A stretch of 64,000 bases of DNA from Sulfuritalea sp. (GTDB lineage Bacteria; Pseudomonadota; Gammaproteobacteria; Burkholderiales; Rhodocyclaceae): contig JAMPYF010000003.1 in the NCBI GenBank assembly GCA_023700805.1, positions 62,001 through 126,000 on the forward strand. The letters are read 5' to 3'. The notes under the pieces are model-generated. The model saw only the letters and a list, made by a program, of their open reading frames with translations, was not told where the DNA came from and ran no database searches. A program made the translations under genes and the position numbers. This document shows positions 10,081-17,783 of the stretch, one piece after another (the first letter of the stretch is position 1; every line of letters begins with the position of its first letter).

Positions 10081-10976
10081 GGGTCTGGCTCAGCCAGCAC
10101 CAGGATGCGGCCCGGCTCGCGGTGCGCCGGCTGGCTGCCGCGCCGGTCAATAGCCTGCTCTCGCTGCTGGCGATCGGGATCGCACTGGCCTTGCCGGCCG
10201 GAGGCCAGATGCTGCTCGCCAATGCCCTGCACCTGAGCGGCGCGACTTCAGCCGTTCCGCAGATTTCCATCTTCATGGCGGCCAACGCCGAACGCCAGGC
10301 GGCGAGCGAAATCGGCGAGCGCCTGGGCCGTTATGCCGGGGTCAGGCAGGTGCTGTTCGTCCCGCGCGAGGAAACCCTGGCGCGCATGAAATCCGGCCCG
10401 GGTTTGCGCGAGGTGATCGAGGCCCTGCCGGCAAACCCCTTTCCCGATGCCTTCGTGGTCAGCGTCGCGGATGAAAGCTTGGCGGCGATGGAGCGGCTCG
10501 CCGTCGAGTTCCGCCAATGGCCCAGGATCGAGCATGTGCAACTCGACTCGGCCTGGGTACGCCGGCTCGATGCCCTGCTGAAACTTGGCCGCACCTCGGT
10601 GATGCTGCTGGCCGCTTTGCTGGGCATGGGCCTGATCGCGATCAGCTTCAGCCTGATCCGCATGCAAGTGCTCACTCATCGTGCCGAGATCGAGGTCAGC
10701 CGGCTGCTCGGCGCCACGAACGGATTCATCCAGCGCCCCTTCCTCTACTTCGGGATCCTCCTCGGTCTGGGTGGCGGCGTCGTCGCCTGGTTGCTGGTCA
10801 CGGCCGCCGCGCTGTGGCTGCGCGCCCCCCTGGCCGAACTGGCAAGGCTGTACGATCTCACGCTGGCGCTGCAGACGCTGGGCGCGCGCGACTCCGCGCT
10901 GCTGCTGGGCTTCGCCGCCGGCCTCGGCTGGCTGGGGGCGATGATCTCGATGCGCCAGCATATGCAGCAGTACTGA
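10077..10976 (+). CDS. ftsX: cell division permease FtsX
   Basis: FtsX is the inner-membrane partner of FtsE. The 299-aa protein has one N-terminal transmembrane segment (about residues 20-45), a periplasmic loop of about 120 aa, and three C-terminal transmembrane segments of the FtsX/MacB type (around VMLLAALLGMGLIAISFSL, FLYFGILLGLGGGVVAWLLV and SALLLGFAAGLGWLGAMI). The start overlaps the ftsE stop as ATGA. It ends the ftsYEX operon. Confidence 0.96.
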   Translation: MRVWLSQHQDAARLAVRRLAAAPVNSLLSLLAIGIALALPAGGQMLLANALHLSGATSAVPQISIFMAANAERQAASEIGERLGRYAGVRQVLFVPREETLARMKSGPGLREVIEALPANPFPDAFVVSVADESLAAMERLAVEFRQWPRIEHVQLDSAWVRRLDALLKLGRTSVMLLAALLGMGLIAISFSLIRMQVLTHRAEIEVSRLLGATNGFIQRPFLYFGILLGLGGGVVAWLLVTAAALWLRAPLAELARLYDLTLALQTLGARDSALLLGFAAGLGWLGAMISMRQHMQQY

Positions 10977-11013
10977 AACCAGGGAAATGATGCGCAGGAA
11001 GGTCGACTGATCC

Positions 11014-11643
11014 ATGGCCAGCGAACTGCACCAGGAGCGTCTGGATACGGTGGTGCGCCATCTGCTGGACAGAGGCGCCAGCCGCGTCCTCGATCTCGGT
11101 TGCGGCCCCGGCGAATTGTTGCAAAGGCTGGCGGCGCACCCTCAGTTCAGCCATATCGTGGGCATCGACATCGATGCCGCAGCGCTCGCCGCGGCGCGAC
11201 TCGCGCTGGGCCTGGATCGGCCCGATCATGCCGGCGGCGTGCAGCTGCGTTACGGCTCGTTCGAGGAAGCCGATCTGGAGCTCGCCGGCTTCGATGCCGC
11301 CACCCTGGTTGAAACCATCGAACACATCGATCCACGCCGCTTGTCGAAGGTCGAACATGCGGTGTTTGCCGGCCTGCGCCCCGCCACAGTTCTGGTCACC
11401 ACGCCCAACGAGGAATACAATGCGCTGCATGGCATGGTGCCCGGTCAGTTTCGGCACCGCGGCCATCGCTTCGAATGGAAGCGTGCCAGATTTCAGCAAT
11501 GGGCGCGGGGCGTTGCAGCCCGCCACGGCTATGCCGTCAGTTTCAGCGCTATTGGGCCCGTCGACCCCCTGCGCGGCAGTCCGACGCAAATGGCCCAATT
11601 CATCGCGTCGCCGCCGCTGGATTGCGGCACGCAGATGGACTGA
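11014..11643 (+). CDS. Stand-alone Hen1-like RNA 3'-terminal 2'-O-methyltransferase domain
   Basis: The 209-aa SAM methyltransferase has motif I VLDLGCGPGELL and a metal-binding E-x2-E-H motif (Glu100, Glu103, His104 in VETIEHID), followed by PNEEYN and FRHRGHRFEW (His148/His151). These four-ligand elements are the hallmark of the Hen1 family, which 2'-O-methylates RNA 3' ends. Bacterial Hen1 normally has an extra N-terminal part and works with the Pnkp RNA-repair ligase; neither is present here, so this is a catalytic domain alone. It lies 37 bases after ftsX, perhaps co-transcribed. The substrate is unknown. Confidence 0.82.
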   Translation: MASELHQERLDTVVRHLLDRGASRVLDLGCGPGELLQRLAAHPQFSHIVGIDIDAAALAAARLALGLDRPDHAGGVQLRYGSFEEADLELAGFDAATLVETIEHIDPRRLSKVEHAVFAGLRPATVLVTTPNEEYNALHGMVPGQFRHRGHRFEWKRARFQQWARGVAARHGYAVSFSAIGPVDPLRGSPTQMAQFIASPPLDCGTQMD

Positions 11644-11821
11644 GCGAACGGATCCGGATTCGCAAGCCAGGTGAGCGCAGCGACCAGCCCACCGGTGATT
11701 GCCGATTCGAGGATCTTGCCGTATCGGTCCAGGAAACATGCCGAAAGGCTTTGGAAAAAACCTACAGCTTCCGCGCCGCAATGGCCGACGCTGCAACGGA
11801 ACAGATTATTCGGGCGATAAT

Positions 11822-12211
11822 ATGCAGATGAACGAAGACCAACCGATCGAGCAGGCTCCCGTCGAAGCCGCGCAAAACGAGCAACTACCTGCGGAGCCCG
11901 TGCGCAACGAACCGCAGCCCCAAGACCCGCGTCGCCGCCTGCGGGAATTGCTGGCCATTCCCGACCACCAGCGTACCGATGCAATTTGGGACGAAATCAT
12001 CGAGTTGGAGATTTGCCTGGCCCCCGGCAACCGTATTCAGGGATCGCCCGCAGAGCCGGGACGCCGTCCGGGACAGGGACAGGGACAAGGGCAGGGGCAG
12101 GGACGGCGTCCCGAACAGGCAAGGCGCCAGGATCCGACGCCAGGCGCCAAGCCTTCCAAGCGATTCTTCAAGAAGCCGAAACGTCCGCCCGGCGTGCCGC
12201 CGAAAGCCTGA
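11822..12211 (+). CDS. Low-complexity hypothetical protein with GQ repeats
   Basis: The predicted 129-aa protein has an acidic, Gln/Pro-rich N-terminus, a short predicted helical core (RRRLRELLAIPDHQRTDAIWDEIIELE), then a Gly-Gln tandem repeat and a strongly basic tail (KPSKRFFKKPKRPPGVPPKA). I do not recognise a family. The helical core and RNA-binding-like tail suggest a nucleic-acid or ribosome contact, but this is speculation. The start is uncertain: ATG at 11822 or 11828, neither with a clear ribosome site. The codon bias of the core and its position before rpoH support a real gene. Confidence 0.6.
   Translation: MQMNEDQPIEQAPVEAAQNEQLPAEPVRNEPQPQDPRRRLRELLAIPDHQRTDAIWDEIIELEICLAPGNRIQGSPAEPGRRPGQGQGQGQGQGRRPEQARRQDPTPGAKPSKRFFKKPKRPPGVPPKA
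12060..12110 (+). repeat. GGGACA tandem repeat enclosed by a 10-bp inverted repeat
   Basis: Six G-tracts (GGG-ACA-GGG-ACA-GGG-ACAA-GGG-CA-GGGG-CA-GGG) form a hexanucleotide-like repeat that meets the usual G-quadruplex pattern on the coding strand. It is flanked by a perfect inverted repeat, GACGCCGTCC (12060-12069) and GGACGGCGTC (12101-12110). It encodes the GQ repeat of the 129-aa protein. Confidence 0.75.
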
Positions 12212-12312
12212 CGGCCCCATCGCGTCCTCGGGCGGAATGCCCGGGGCTTCCTGCCTGCAAACGGGCCAGGTCGACAATTCCCGACTAAATTCATCGGGAA
12301 CTTCTCCAGGTG

Positions 12313-12339
12313 TTGGCACTCTTAATTCAAGAGTGCTAA
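12313..12339 (+). promoter_or_regulatory. CIRCE operator overlapping the rpoH promoter
   Basis: TTGGCACTC-N9-GAGTGCTAA matches the HrcA-binding CIRCE inverted repeat (consensus TTAGCACTC-N9-GAGTGCTAA) with one mismatch. The left arm contains TTGGCA (12313-12318) and the right end runs into TAATAT (12337-12342). These are spaced 18 bp and read as -35 and -10 hexamers, so HrcA would cover the promoter. The rpoH start is 24 bases further on, with AAGGAGGT as ribosome site. Confidence 0.88.
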
Positions 12340-12363
12340 TATTGCTTTCAAGGAGGTCGTACC

Positions 12364-13263
12364 GTGAGTCATACCGTATCTCTTGAGCGTTTCCCCATGC
12401 TTGCCGCCAGCGGCAGTATCGAGGCGTTCATTTCCGCCGCCAATCGCGTCCCGATGCTCAGCGAAGCCGAGGAGCAGTCGCTTGCCCGCCGCTTCCGCCA
12501 GGACGGCGACCTTGATGCGGCGCGGCAGTTGGTAACCTCTCATCTGCGCCTGGTGATTGCCATTGCGCGCGGCTATTTGGGTTATGGCTTGCCGCATGCC
12601 GACCTGATTCAGGAAGGCAACATCGGCTTGATGAAGGCGGTGAAGCGCTTCGATCCGGATCGCGGTGTGCGACTCGTGTCGTTCGCCATGCACTGGATCA
12701 AGGCCGAGATCCATGAATACATCCTCAAGAACTGGCGGCTGGTCAAGATCGCCACGACCAAGGCACAGCGCAAACTGTTCTTCAATCTGCGCAGCATCAA
12801 GGCTTCGCTGGCGCAGGACGTGGATTCGCCACAGGGCTTCAACACGCTGGGTGCCGAAGAGGTCGCCGCCGTGGCAAAGCAACTCGGCGTCAAGCCGGCA
12901 GACGTCGTCGAAATGGAAACCCGCCTGACGGGTGCCGACGTTTCGCTCGAACCCGTCTCCGATGACGACGAGGACAGCTATGCTCCCATCGCCTATCTGG
13001 CCGCCGATCGCAGCATCGAACCTTCGGCGATCCTGGAACGCAAGGAGTATGACCGCTTGCAGGACGAAGGCCTGCGTTCCGCATTGGCCAGTCTCGATCC
13101 ACGCAGCCGCACCATCGTCCAGCGGCGCTGGCTGGTGGCGGATGGCGAGGAAGCAGCGACGCTGCACGAACTTGCGGCCGAGTACGGCGTATCGGCCGAG
13201 CGCATTCGCCAGATCGAAGTCAAGGCGATGCAGAAGATGAAAAGCAGCCTGGCGGCGGCCTGA
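12364..13263 (+). CDS. rpoH: RNA polymerase heat-shock sigma factor 32
   Basis: RpoH directs transcription of heat-shock genes. The 299-aa protein has region 2 (HLRLVIAIARGYLGYGLPHADLIQEGNIGLMKAV, in pieces), the sigma-32-specific RpoH box (QRKLFFNLRS) and a C-terminal region 4 helix-turn-helix (EYGVSAERIRQIEVKAMQKM). It uses a GTG start preceded by a very strong AAGGAGGT. A CIRCE operator overlies the promoter, so HrcA probably controls rpoH. A Rho-independent terminator follows at 13284. Confidence 0.97.
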   Translation: MSHTVSLERFPMLAASGSIEAFISAANRVPMLSEAEEQSLARRFRQDGDLDAARQLVTSHLRLVIAIARGYLGYGLPHADLIQEGNIGLMKAVKRFDPDRGVRLVSFAMHWIKAEIHEYILKNWRLVKIATTKAQRKLFFNLRSIKASLAQDVDSPQGFNTLGAEEVAAVAKQLGVKPADVVEMETRLTGADVSLEPVSDDDEDSYAPIAYLAADRSIEPSAILERKEYDRLQDEGLRSALASLDPRSRTIVQRRWLVADGEEAATLHELAAEYGVSAERIRQIEVKAMQKMKSSLAAA

Positions 13264-13283
13264 CTAATCCAAAGCCGTCAGGA

Positions 13284-13312
13284 ATGGGCAGCCACGGCTG
13301 CCCATGTTTTTT
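13284..13312 (+). terminator. Rho-independent terminator of rpoH
   Basis: ATGGGCAGC-CACG-GCTGCCCAT forms a perfect 9-bp stem followed by GTTTTTT. It lies 20 bases after the rpoH stop. There is no T-run on the other side, so it would not terminate the convergent SCO1 gene. Confidence 0.92.
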
Positions 13313-13323
13313 CCGCAGCCTTG

Positions 13324-13896
13324 CTACTCCCCGGCCAACAGCCGTTTGAGGTCCTGCGCCATATGCTGCGGCGTTTCGCCGTGGCGCAGGTAAAGCCGCA
13401 GCCGCCCGCGCGGATCGAAGACATAGCTGCCGGCCGTGTGATCCATCGAGTAGGTCGAGGGCGTCGTGCCCGGCTGCTTGTGATAGTAGATCCTGAACTC
13501 CTTCGCGACTGCCGCCGTCGCCGCCGCATCGCCGAACAGGCCGAGAAAAGACGGATGGAATGCCGGCACGTATTGCGCCAGGAGTGACGCCGTATCGCGC
13601 TCGGGATCGATCGTGACGAACAACACCTGCACCCGTTCCGCGTCCGGTCCCAGCGCGGCCATCAAGTCGCGCATATTGCCCATCGTCGTCGGGCAGACAT
13701 CCGGACATTGCGTGTAGCCGAAGAACAGCACCACCGCGCGGCCCTGGAAATCGGCCAGGCGGCGCGGCTTGCCTCGATGGTCGGTAAGCGCGAAGTCCTT
13801 GCCCCAGTCGATGCCGCGCAGTTCCGTGGCGTTGAACTTCGCCGGCGGACTGCAGGCGCTGAGCAGCAGCGCAAGGCACCACAGCAGGATGCGCAT
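13324..13896 (-). CDS. SCO1/SenC copper chaperone lipoprotein
   Basis: SCO1 proteins are thioredoxin-fold, membrane-anchored copper/thiol proteins that mature the CuA site of cytochrome oxidase. The 190-aa product has a lipobox LLSAC (Cys15), the copper-binding CPDVC motif in FFGYTQCPDVCPTTM, and the distal conserved His in YSMDHTAGSYVFD. It is the last gene of the minus-strand oxidase cluster, 23 bases after cyoE, and converges on rpoH. Confidence 0.94.
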   Translation of the reverse strand: MRILLWCLALLLSACSPPAKFNATELRGIDWGKDFALTDHRGKPRRLADFQGRAVVLFFGYTQCPDVCPTTMGNMRDLMAALGPDAERVQVLFVTIDPERDTASLLAQYVPAFHPSFLGLFGDAAATAAVAKEFRIYYHKQPGTTPSTYSMDHTAGSYVFDPRGRLRLYLRHGETPQHMAQDLKRLLAGE

Positions 13897-13919
13897 CGGA
13901 AGCTAGCGGGGAAACATAC

Positions 13920-14816
13920 TCAGACCAACAGGTAGTGGTCGATCAGCAGCGCCGCGAACAGGAGTGCAAGATAGAGAATCGACCAGCGGAAGGTGATGCG
14001 CGCCACGGCGTCCGAATAGTCGCGCCAGATCAGCCAGGCGTAACCGAGAAAGACGGTGTCGAGCAGCACGGCAGAGGTCAGGTAGAATCCACCCGACATG
14101 CCTATGACATAGGGCACCAGGGTTACCAGCGTGAGGCCGACGGTGTAGAGAAAGACATGGCGACGGGTGTACTCGGCGCCATGCGTCACCGGCAGCATGG
14201 GCAGGCCGGCGGCGGCGTATTCCTTGGTGCGGTACAGCGCCAGCGACCAGAAGTGCGGCGGCGTCCACACGAAGATGATCAGGAACAGCAGCCAGGCCTG
14301 GCCCGGCGCGTCTCCCGTCACGGCCGCCCAGCCGAGCACCGGCGGCATGGCGCCCGAGGCGCCGCCGATGACGATGTTCTGCGAGGTGTTGGGCTTGAGG
14401 AAAATGGTGTAGATCACCGCATAGCCGACGAAGGTGGCGAAGGTCAGCCACATGGTGTAGGGATTCACCCAGGTGTAGAGCAGGAACAGCCCGGTGCCGC
14501 CGATCAGGCCCGAGAACAGCACCGTCTCCAGTGAATTGACTTCGCCCTGCGGCAGGGGCCGGCCGCGGGTGCGCGCCATCAGCGCATCGATCTTCTGTTC
14601 GATCAGGCAGTTCGCCGCCGCCGCCGCGCCGGCCACCAGGGCAATGCCAGCGGTGCCGGCCAGCAGGATGCGCCACGGCACCATGCCCGGCACCGCGAGG
14701 AACATGCCGATTACCGCGCAAAACACGATCAGCGAGACCACCCGCGGTTTGGTCAACTGGAAATACTGGCGCAGTCGGTCTGTGCCGGATTGCAGGATGA
14801 GGGCTGTGGTTTTCAT
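13920..14816 (-). CDS. cyoE: protoheme IX farnesyltransferase (heme O synthase)
   Basis: This inner-membrane UbiA-family prenyltransferase converts heme B to heme O. The 298-aa protein has about nine transmembrane helices. It carries the prenyl-diphosphate-binding region N(C)[19 protein letters not shown] (given as [17 protein letters not shown]) and the second conserved loop [18 protein letters not shown]. The N-terminus [12 protein letters not shown] is typical of the family. In related clusters a COX15/ctaA gene lies directly upstream; here there is only a 217-bp gap. Confidence 0.96.
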   Translation of the reverse strand: MKTTALILQSGTDRLRQYFQLTKPRVVSLIVFCAVIGMFLAVPGMVPWRILLAGTAGIALVAGAAAAANCLIEQKIDALMARTRGRPLPQGEVNSLETVLFSGLIGGTGLFLLYTWVNPYTMWLTFATFVGYAVIYTIFLKPNTSQNIVIGGASGAMPPVLGWAAVTGDAPGQAWLLFLIIFVWTPPHFWSLALYRTKEYAAAGLPMLPVTHGAEYTRRHVFLYTVGLTLVTLVPYVIGMSGGFYLTSAVLLDTVFLGYAWLIWRDYSDAVARITFRWSILYLALLFAALLIDHYLLV

Positions 14817-15033
14817 GCTTGAGAGATGAACCGTTGAATCCGGAATCGAAATGCCAGTCTAGCACGCAGCCAGAGGCTGCAAAGCTGTAAGGGCACGGCC
14901 TGTGCCGCGGGGCAAACGGCGGGTCTGCTGCCGCTTGCGACGCCATCCGCGGCGAACAAGACTTCCCCATCCGGGGCCGCCGCGGATAGGCAAGAATGCG
15001 GCTCGCGCAGGAAAGTTGGTGTTGGCGACACGG
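14817..15033. other. Gap where ctaA/COX15 would be expected
   Basis: No open frame here resembles heme A synthase. The stretch holds a short hairpin GCAGCC-AGA-GGCTGC (about 14869-14883). It also holds a perfect 10-bp inverted repeat ATCCGCGGCG/CGCCGCGGAT (14945-14954 and 14978-14987) and a variant copy of the dispersed 22-nt repeat at its right edge. It may be a deletion scar, but the sequence alone cannot show that. Confidence 0.5.
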
Positions 15034-15035
15034 CT
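15014..15035 (+). repeat. Dispersed 22-nt repeat, copy 4 (variant)
   Basis: AGTTGGTGTTGGCG, two bases, ACGGCT: two core changes. This is the only copy that is essentially intergenic, at the 3' edge of the oxidase-cluster membrane-protein gene. Confidence 0.55.
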
Positions 15036-15624
15036 AGAACTTGACCAGCTTGCCCAGCTCGCGAATGAAGGCCTTCGGATCGACCGTGGGCGCATAACGA
15101 AACACCACGAAGCCGCGCCGGTCGACCAGATGGATCGCCCCTGCGACCGTGAATGCCTCGATGGCCCGGCCATCGACCGGTTCGAGCAGCAGCAAATCCG
15201 GGTGCAGGGCAAGCAAATCGGCGGCGGGTCGGGTGGCGTCGGCAATGATCCAGACGCGCTGGATGCGCTCCATGCTGCGGCCCTGGGCGGTGCGCGCTTG
15301 CCGCGTCAGATAGAGCGCGTCGCGACAACCTGAATCGCAGAGTCCCGAGCCGGCATGCACCACCATCCAGTGCTCGGCGACCTCGGAGTGGGCCAGCGGC
15401 TGGCCGTCCATGCGCCGCAGGGCAGCATAGGGAAATGCCGCGGGCGTGAGCGCCTGGCCGGCCAGCGTTGCTGCGTCGGGGGGTGCGATGAATCGGAAAT
15501 ACAGGGCCGCCAGCAAAGGCAGGACGCAGACCAGGGCAATGGCAAGCAATGCCCAGCGGCCGGACCGGCGAATCGGAGTGGCTGGACCGGAATCGTTCAT
15601 GGCAGCGGGAGAGGAATGGGGCAT
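15034..15624 (-). CDS. Cytochrome-oxidase-cluster membrane protein, SCO/thioredoxin-like
   Basis: This 196-aa protein (188 aa if translation starts at 15600) has one N-terminal transmembrane helix (WALLAIALVCVLPLLAALYF) and a periplasmic domain. That domain carries a Cys pair (GLCDSGCRD) in a strand-loop context like SCO/thioredoxin proteins, and ends FVVFRYAPTVDPKAFIRELGKLVKF. Proteins of this kind sit between SURF1 and COX15 in Betaproteobacterial oxidase clusters and are presumed assembly factors. Neither start has a clear ribosome site. It lies 23 bases downstream of SURF1. Confidence 0.8.
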   Translation of the reverse strand: MPHSSPAAMNDSGPATPIRRSGRWALLAIALVCVLPLLAALYFRFIAPPDAATLAGQALTPAAFPYAALRRMDGQPLAHSEVAEHWMVVHAGSGLCDSGCRDALYLTRQARTAQGRSMERIQRVWIIADATRPAADLLALHPDLLLLEPVDGRAIEAFTVAGAIHLVDRRGFVVFRYAPTVDPKAFIRELGKLVKF

Positions 15625-15647
15625 GGCGGGGATCGATCGGACCGGCT

Positions 15648-16391
15648 TCAAGCGCGCTTCCATGCCAACAAACCGTAGCCGGCGGCCATCAGGGCAAAGA
15701 CCAGCCACATGATGGCATAAGCATAGTGGCGCTGCGCCGGGTTGCCGGGTCCCTGAAGCTCGCTCCAGTCGCGGATCAGGCCGTCGGCCGCGGCATTCGA
15801 TTGCAGGACGATGACCGGCAATACATCCAGGCCGCTGCGCTGGCGATAGTCCGCCTCGCGCACGTGCTGCCAAACCGGGCCTTCGGGCTGCGGGCTGCCG
15901 AACTCGAAAAACTTCGACTCGAACTTGCGTGCAATGCCGCTGATTTCGACGGGACCGGGCTCCGTGGTGATCGGCGGCATCTCGCTGCGCAGGCGGGGTG
16001 CCTGCACCCAGCCGCGATTGACCAGCACCACGGCACGCGATCCATCGAGCTGCAAGGGCGTCAATACATGGTAGCCGACACGCTGACGATGGATTTTGTT
16101 GTCGACAAACAGGGTCCGCTGCGCAAGCCAACGCCCTCGCACCGTGACCGGACGCCATTGCAGCAACTCGGCATCGCGCTGGTCGGCGCCAAGAGCGATC
16201 GGGGCGGCCCCGGCGCCGGCCTGCTGCCGCGCGAAATTGCCGCCGCGGGTTTCGGCACGCCACAACTGCAGCCAGGCCATGCCCAGGCAGATGCCGACCA
16301 GGACCAGGCTGATCGCTGCGCGCTGCCACAGGGCCCGGGAAGGACGACCCACGCCTAGACGGCGAACTGGTATCGTAGCGACACTGGACAT
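15648..16391 (-). CDS. SURF1 family cytochrome oxidase assembly protein
   Basis: SURF1 binds heme A and helps insert it into oxidase subunit I. The 247-aa protein has transmembrane helices near both ends (RAAISLVLVGICLGMAWLQLW and YAYAIMWLVFALMAAGYGLLAW) and a periplasmic domain with the family motifs WRPVTVRGRW, GYHVLTPL and VLVNRGWV. The start is only 15 bp from the divergent DUF2909 gene, so each promoter must lie inside the other gene or SURF1 is read through from upstream. Confidence 0.95.
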   Translation of the reverse strand: MSSVATIPVRRLGVGRPSRALWQRAAISLVLVGICLGMAWLQLWRAETRGGNFARQQAGAGAAPIALGADQRDAELLQWRPVTVRGRWLAQRTLFVDNKIHRQRVGYHVLTPLQLDGSRAVVLVNRGWVQAPRLRSEMPPITTEPGPVEISGIARKFESKFFEFGSPQPEGPVWQHVREADYRQRSGLDVLPVIVLQSNAAADGLIRDWSELQGPGNPAQRHYAYAIMWLVFALMAAGYGLLAWKRA

Positions 16392-16406
16392 TTTGGCGTT
16401 TCGCTC

Positions 16407-16604
16407 ATGCGCTTCATTGTAATTGCCCTGCTAATTGCCATTGTGGTCAGTCTGGCCAGCGCCTTGTTGTTCGTATATCGCGACAGCGGGCAGGGTGCGG
16501 ACCGGGCGGTCAAGGCGCTGACGCTGCGCGTCACCCTTTCCGTGCTGCTGTTCCTGGTGTTGATCGGCGGCCACTACTTCGGCTGGATCAGCGGGCATCT
16601 CTGA
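16407..16604 (+). CDS. DUF2909 twin-transmembrane protein
   Basis: The 65-aa protein consists of two transmembrane helices (FIVIALLIAIVVSLASALLF and VTLSVLLFLVLIGGHYFGW) joined by a short charged loop YRDSGQGADRAVKALTLR. This matches the small DUF2909 family found in oxidase clusters of Beta- and Gammaproteobacteria. It is the only plus-strand gene in the cluster, divergent from SURF1 and convergent with ctaE. The role is unknown, presumably oxidase assembly or stability. Confidence 0.88.
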   Translation: MRFIVIALLIAIVVSLASALLFVYRDSGQGADRAVKALTLRVTLSVLLFLVLIGGHYFGWISGHL

Positions 16605-16606
16605 GC

Positions 16607-16629
16607 CCGGGCATGAAGCTCGTGCCCGG
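16607..16629. terminator. Stem-loop between convergent genes
   Basis: CCGGGCA and TGCCCGG form a 7-bp stem with a 9-base loop between the DUF2909 and ctaE stop codons. There is no U-run, so a terminator role on either strand is only possible. Confidence 0.35.
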
Positions 16630-16662
16630 ACCGCGTCCGCTGGCCCCGGGATGGCCGGAAGC

Positions 16663-17517
16663 TCAGAGCCAATAGACGACGACGAACAAGCCCAGCCAGA
16701 CCACGTCGACGAAGTGCCAGTACCACGCCACCGCCTCGAAGGCGAAATGGCGCTCGGCCGTGAAGTGGCCCTTGATCGAGCGCACCAGAATCACGGCCAG
16801 CATGGTCGCGCCCAGCGTGACATGGAAGCCGTGAAAACCGGTCAGCATGTAGAAGGTGGAGCCGTAAACTCCCGTGGTCATCTTGAGGTTGAGGTGGGAA
16901 TAGGCTTCGCCATACTCATAAATCTGCACGCCGAGGAAGGTCACGCCGAGCAACACCGTGAGGATCAGGCCCAGTATCAGTTGCTTGCGCTTGCCGGCGA
17001 TCAGGCCCCAGTGGGCCCAGGTGATGGTCACGCCGGAACTCAGCAGCAAGGCGGTATTGATGGCCGGCAGGCCCCATGCGTGCATCGGCGTGAAGCTGTC
17101 CTTGGCAGCGGGTCCCGCAGTCGGCCAATGGCCGACAAAGCCGTCCCAGAGCAGGGCCTGGGCGGGGCTGCCGAGTTCGGGAACAGCCAGCACGCGGACG
17201 TAAAACAGGGCGCCGAAGAACGCGGCGAAGAACATCACCTCGGAAAAAATGAACCACGACATCGCCCAGCGGAAGGAGCGGTCCACCTGGATGTTGTATT
17301 GGCCGCCCTCGGACTCGCCGATGACCCGCCCGAACCAGCCGAACAGCATGATCAGCAACACCACGAAACCCGCCAGCAGCAACAGGCCGCCGTTGGCGAT
17401 CGAATTCATGCTGAGCACGGCGCCAAAGGCGAGCAGCAGCAGGGCGCCCGAGCCCACCAGGGGCCAGATCGATGGCTCCGGAACGTAGTAGCGGTTGCTT
17501 CCTGCAGCGTGACTCAT
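16663..17517 (-). CDS. ctaE: cytochrome c oxidase subunit III
   Basis: This is subunit III of the aa3-type oxidase in the inner membrane. The 284-aa protein has seven predicted helices and family motifs FIFSEVMFFAAFFGALFYVR, GSTFYMLTGFHGFHV and FEAVAWYWHFVDVVWLGLF. The last contains the conserved E-A-x-x-W-Y-W-H-F-V-D-x-V-W block. It has an AGGAGG ribosome site just before the ATG. It follows the DUF2970 gene by 59 bases on the same strand. Confidence 0.97.
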   Translation of the reverse strand: MSHAAGSNRYYVPEPSIWPLVGSGALLLLAFGAVLSMNSIANGGLLLLAGFVVLLIMLFGWFGRVIGESEGGQYNIQVDRSFRWAMSWFIFSEVMFFAAFFGALFYVRVLAVPELGSPAQALLWDGFVGHWPTAGPAAKDSFTPMHAWGLPAINTALLLSSGVTITWAHWGLIAGKRKQLILGLILTVLLGVTFLGVQIYEYGEAYSHLNLKMTTGVYGSTFYMLTGFHGFHVTLGATMLAVILVRSIKGHFTAERHFAFEAVAWYWHFVDVVWLGLFVVVYWL

Positions 17518-17576
17518 GGCGGCCTCCTGGAATTTAGCGGTTGATGCTGTTCAACAATTTGCGATACGCGATCTTG

Positions 17577-17783
17577 CTATTTGCCGACAATGGTCGTGGC
17601 CAGGGTGACCAGAACCCCGACGAACATGGCCATGAAAATCAACGCGGCGATGGCCACCGATAACGGCGACAAGCCAGCCGCATCCTCTTCGTGGCGCTTC
17701 CTGCCGCGCACGCCGAACATGGCCGAACCCACCGTACGCAGGGTGCGCAGCAGTCCGGGCGACGTGGCGGCAATCTTGTTCAT
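17577..17783 (-). CDS. DUF2970 small membrane protein
   Basis: The 68-aa protein has a basic N-terminus (LLRTLRTVGSAMFGVRGRKRHEEDAA) and one C-terminal transmembrane helix (SVAIAALIFMAMFVGVLVTLATTIV). This layout matches DUF2970, a family of oxidase-cluster proteins of unknown function. Its start overlaps the ctaG stop by four bases, so it is coupled to ctaG. Confidence 0.88.
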   Translation of the reverse strand: MNKIAATSPGLLRTLRTVGSAMFGVRGRKRHEEDAAGLSPLSVAIAALIFMAMFVGVLVTLATTIVGK

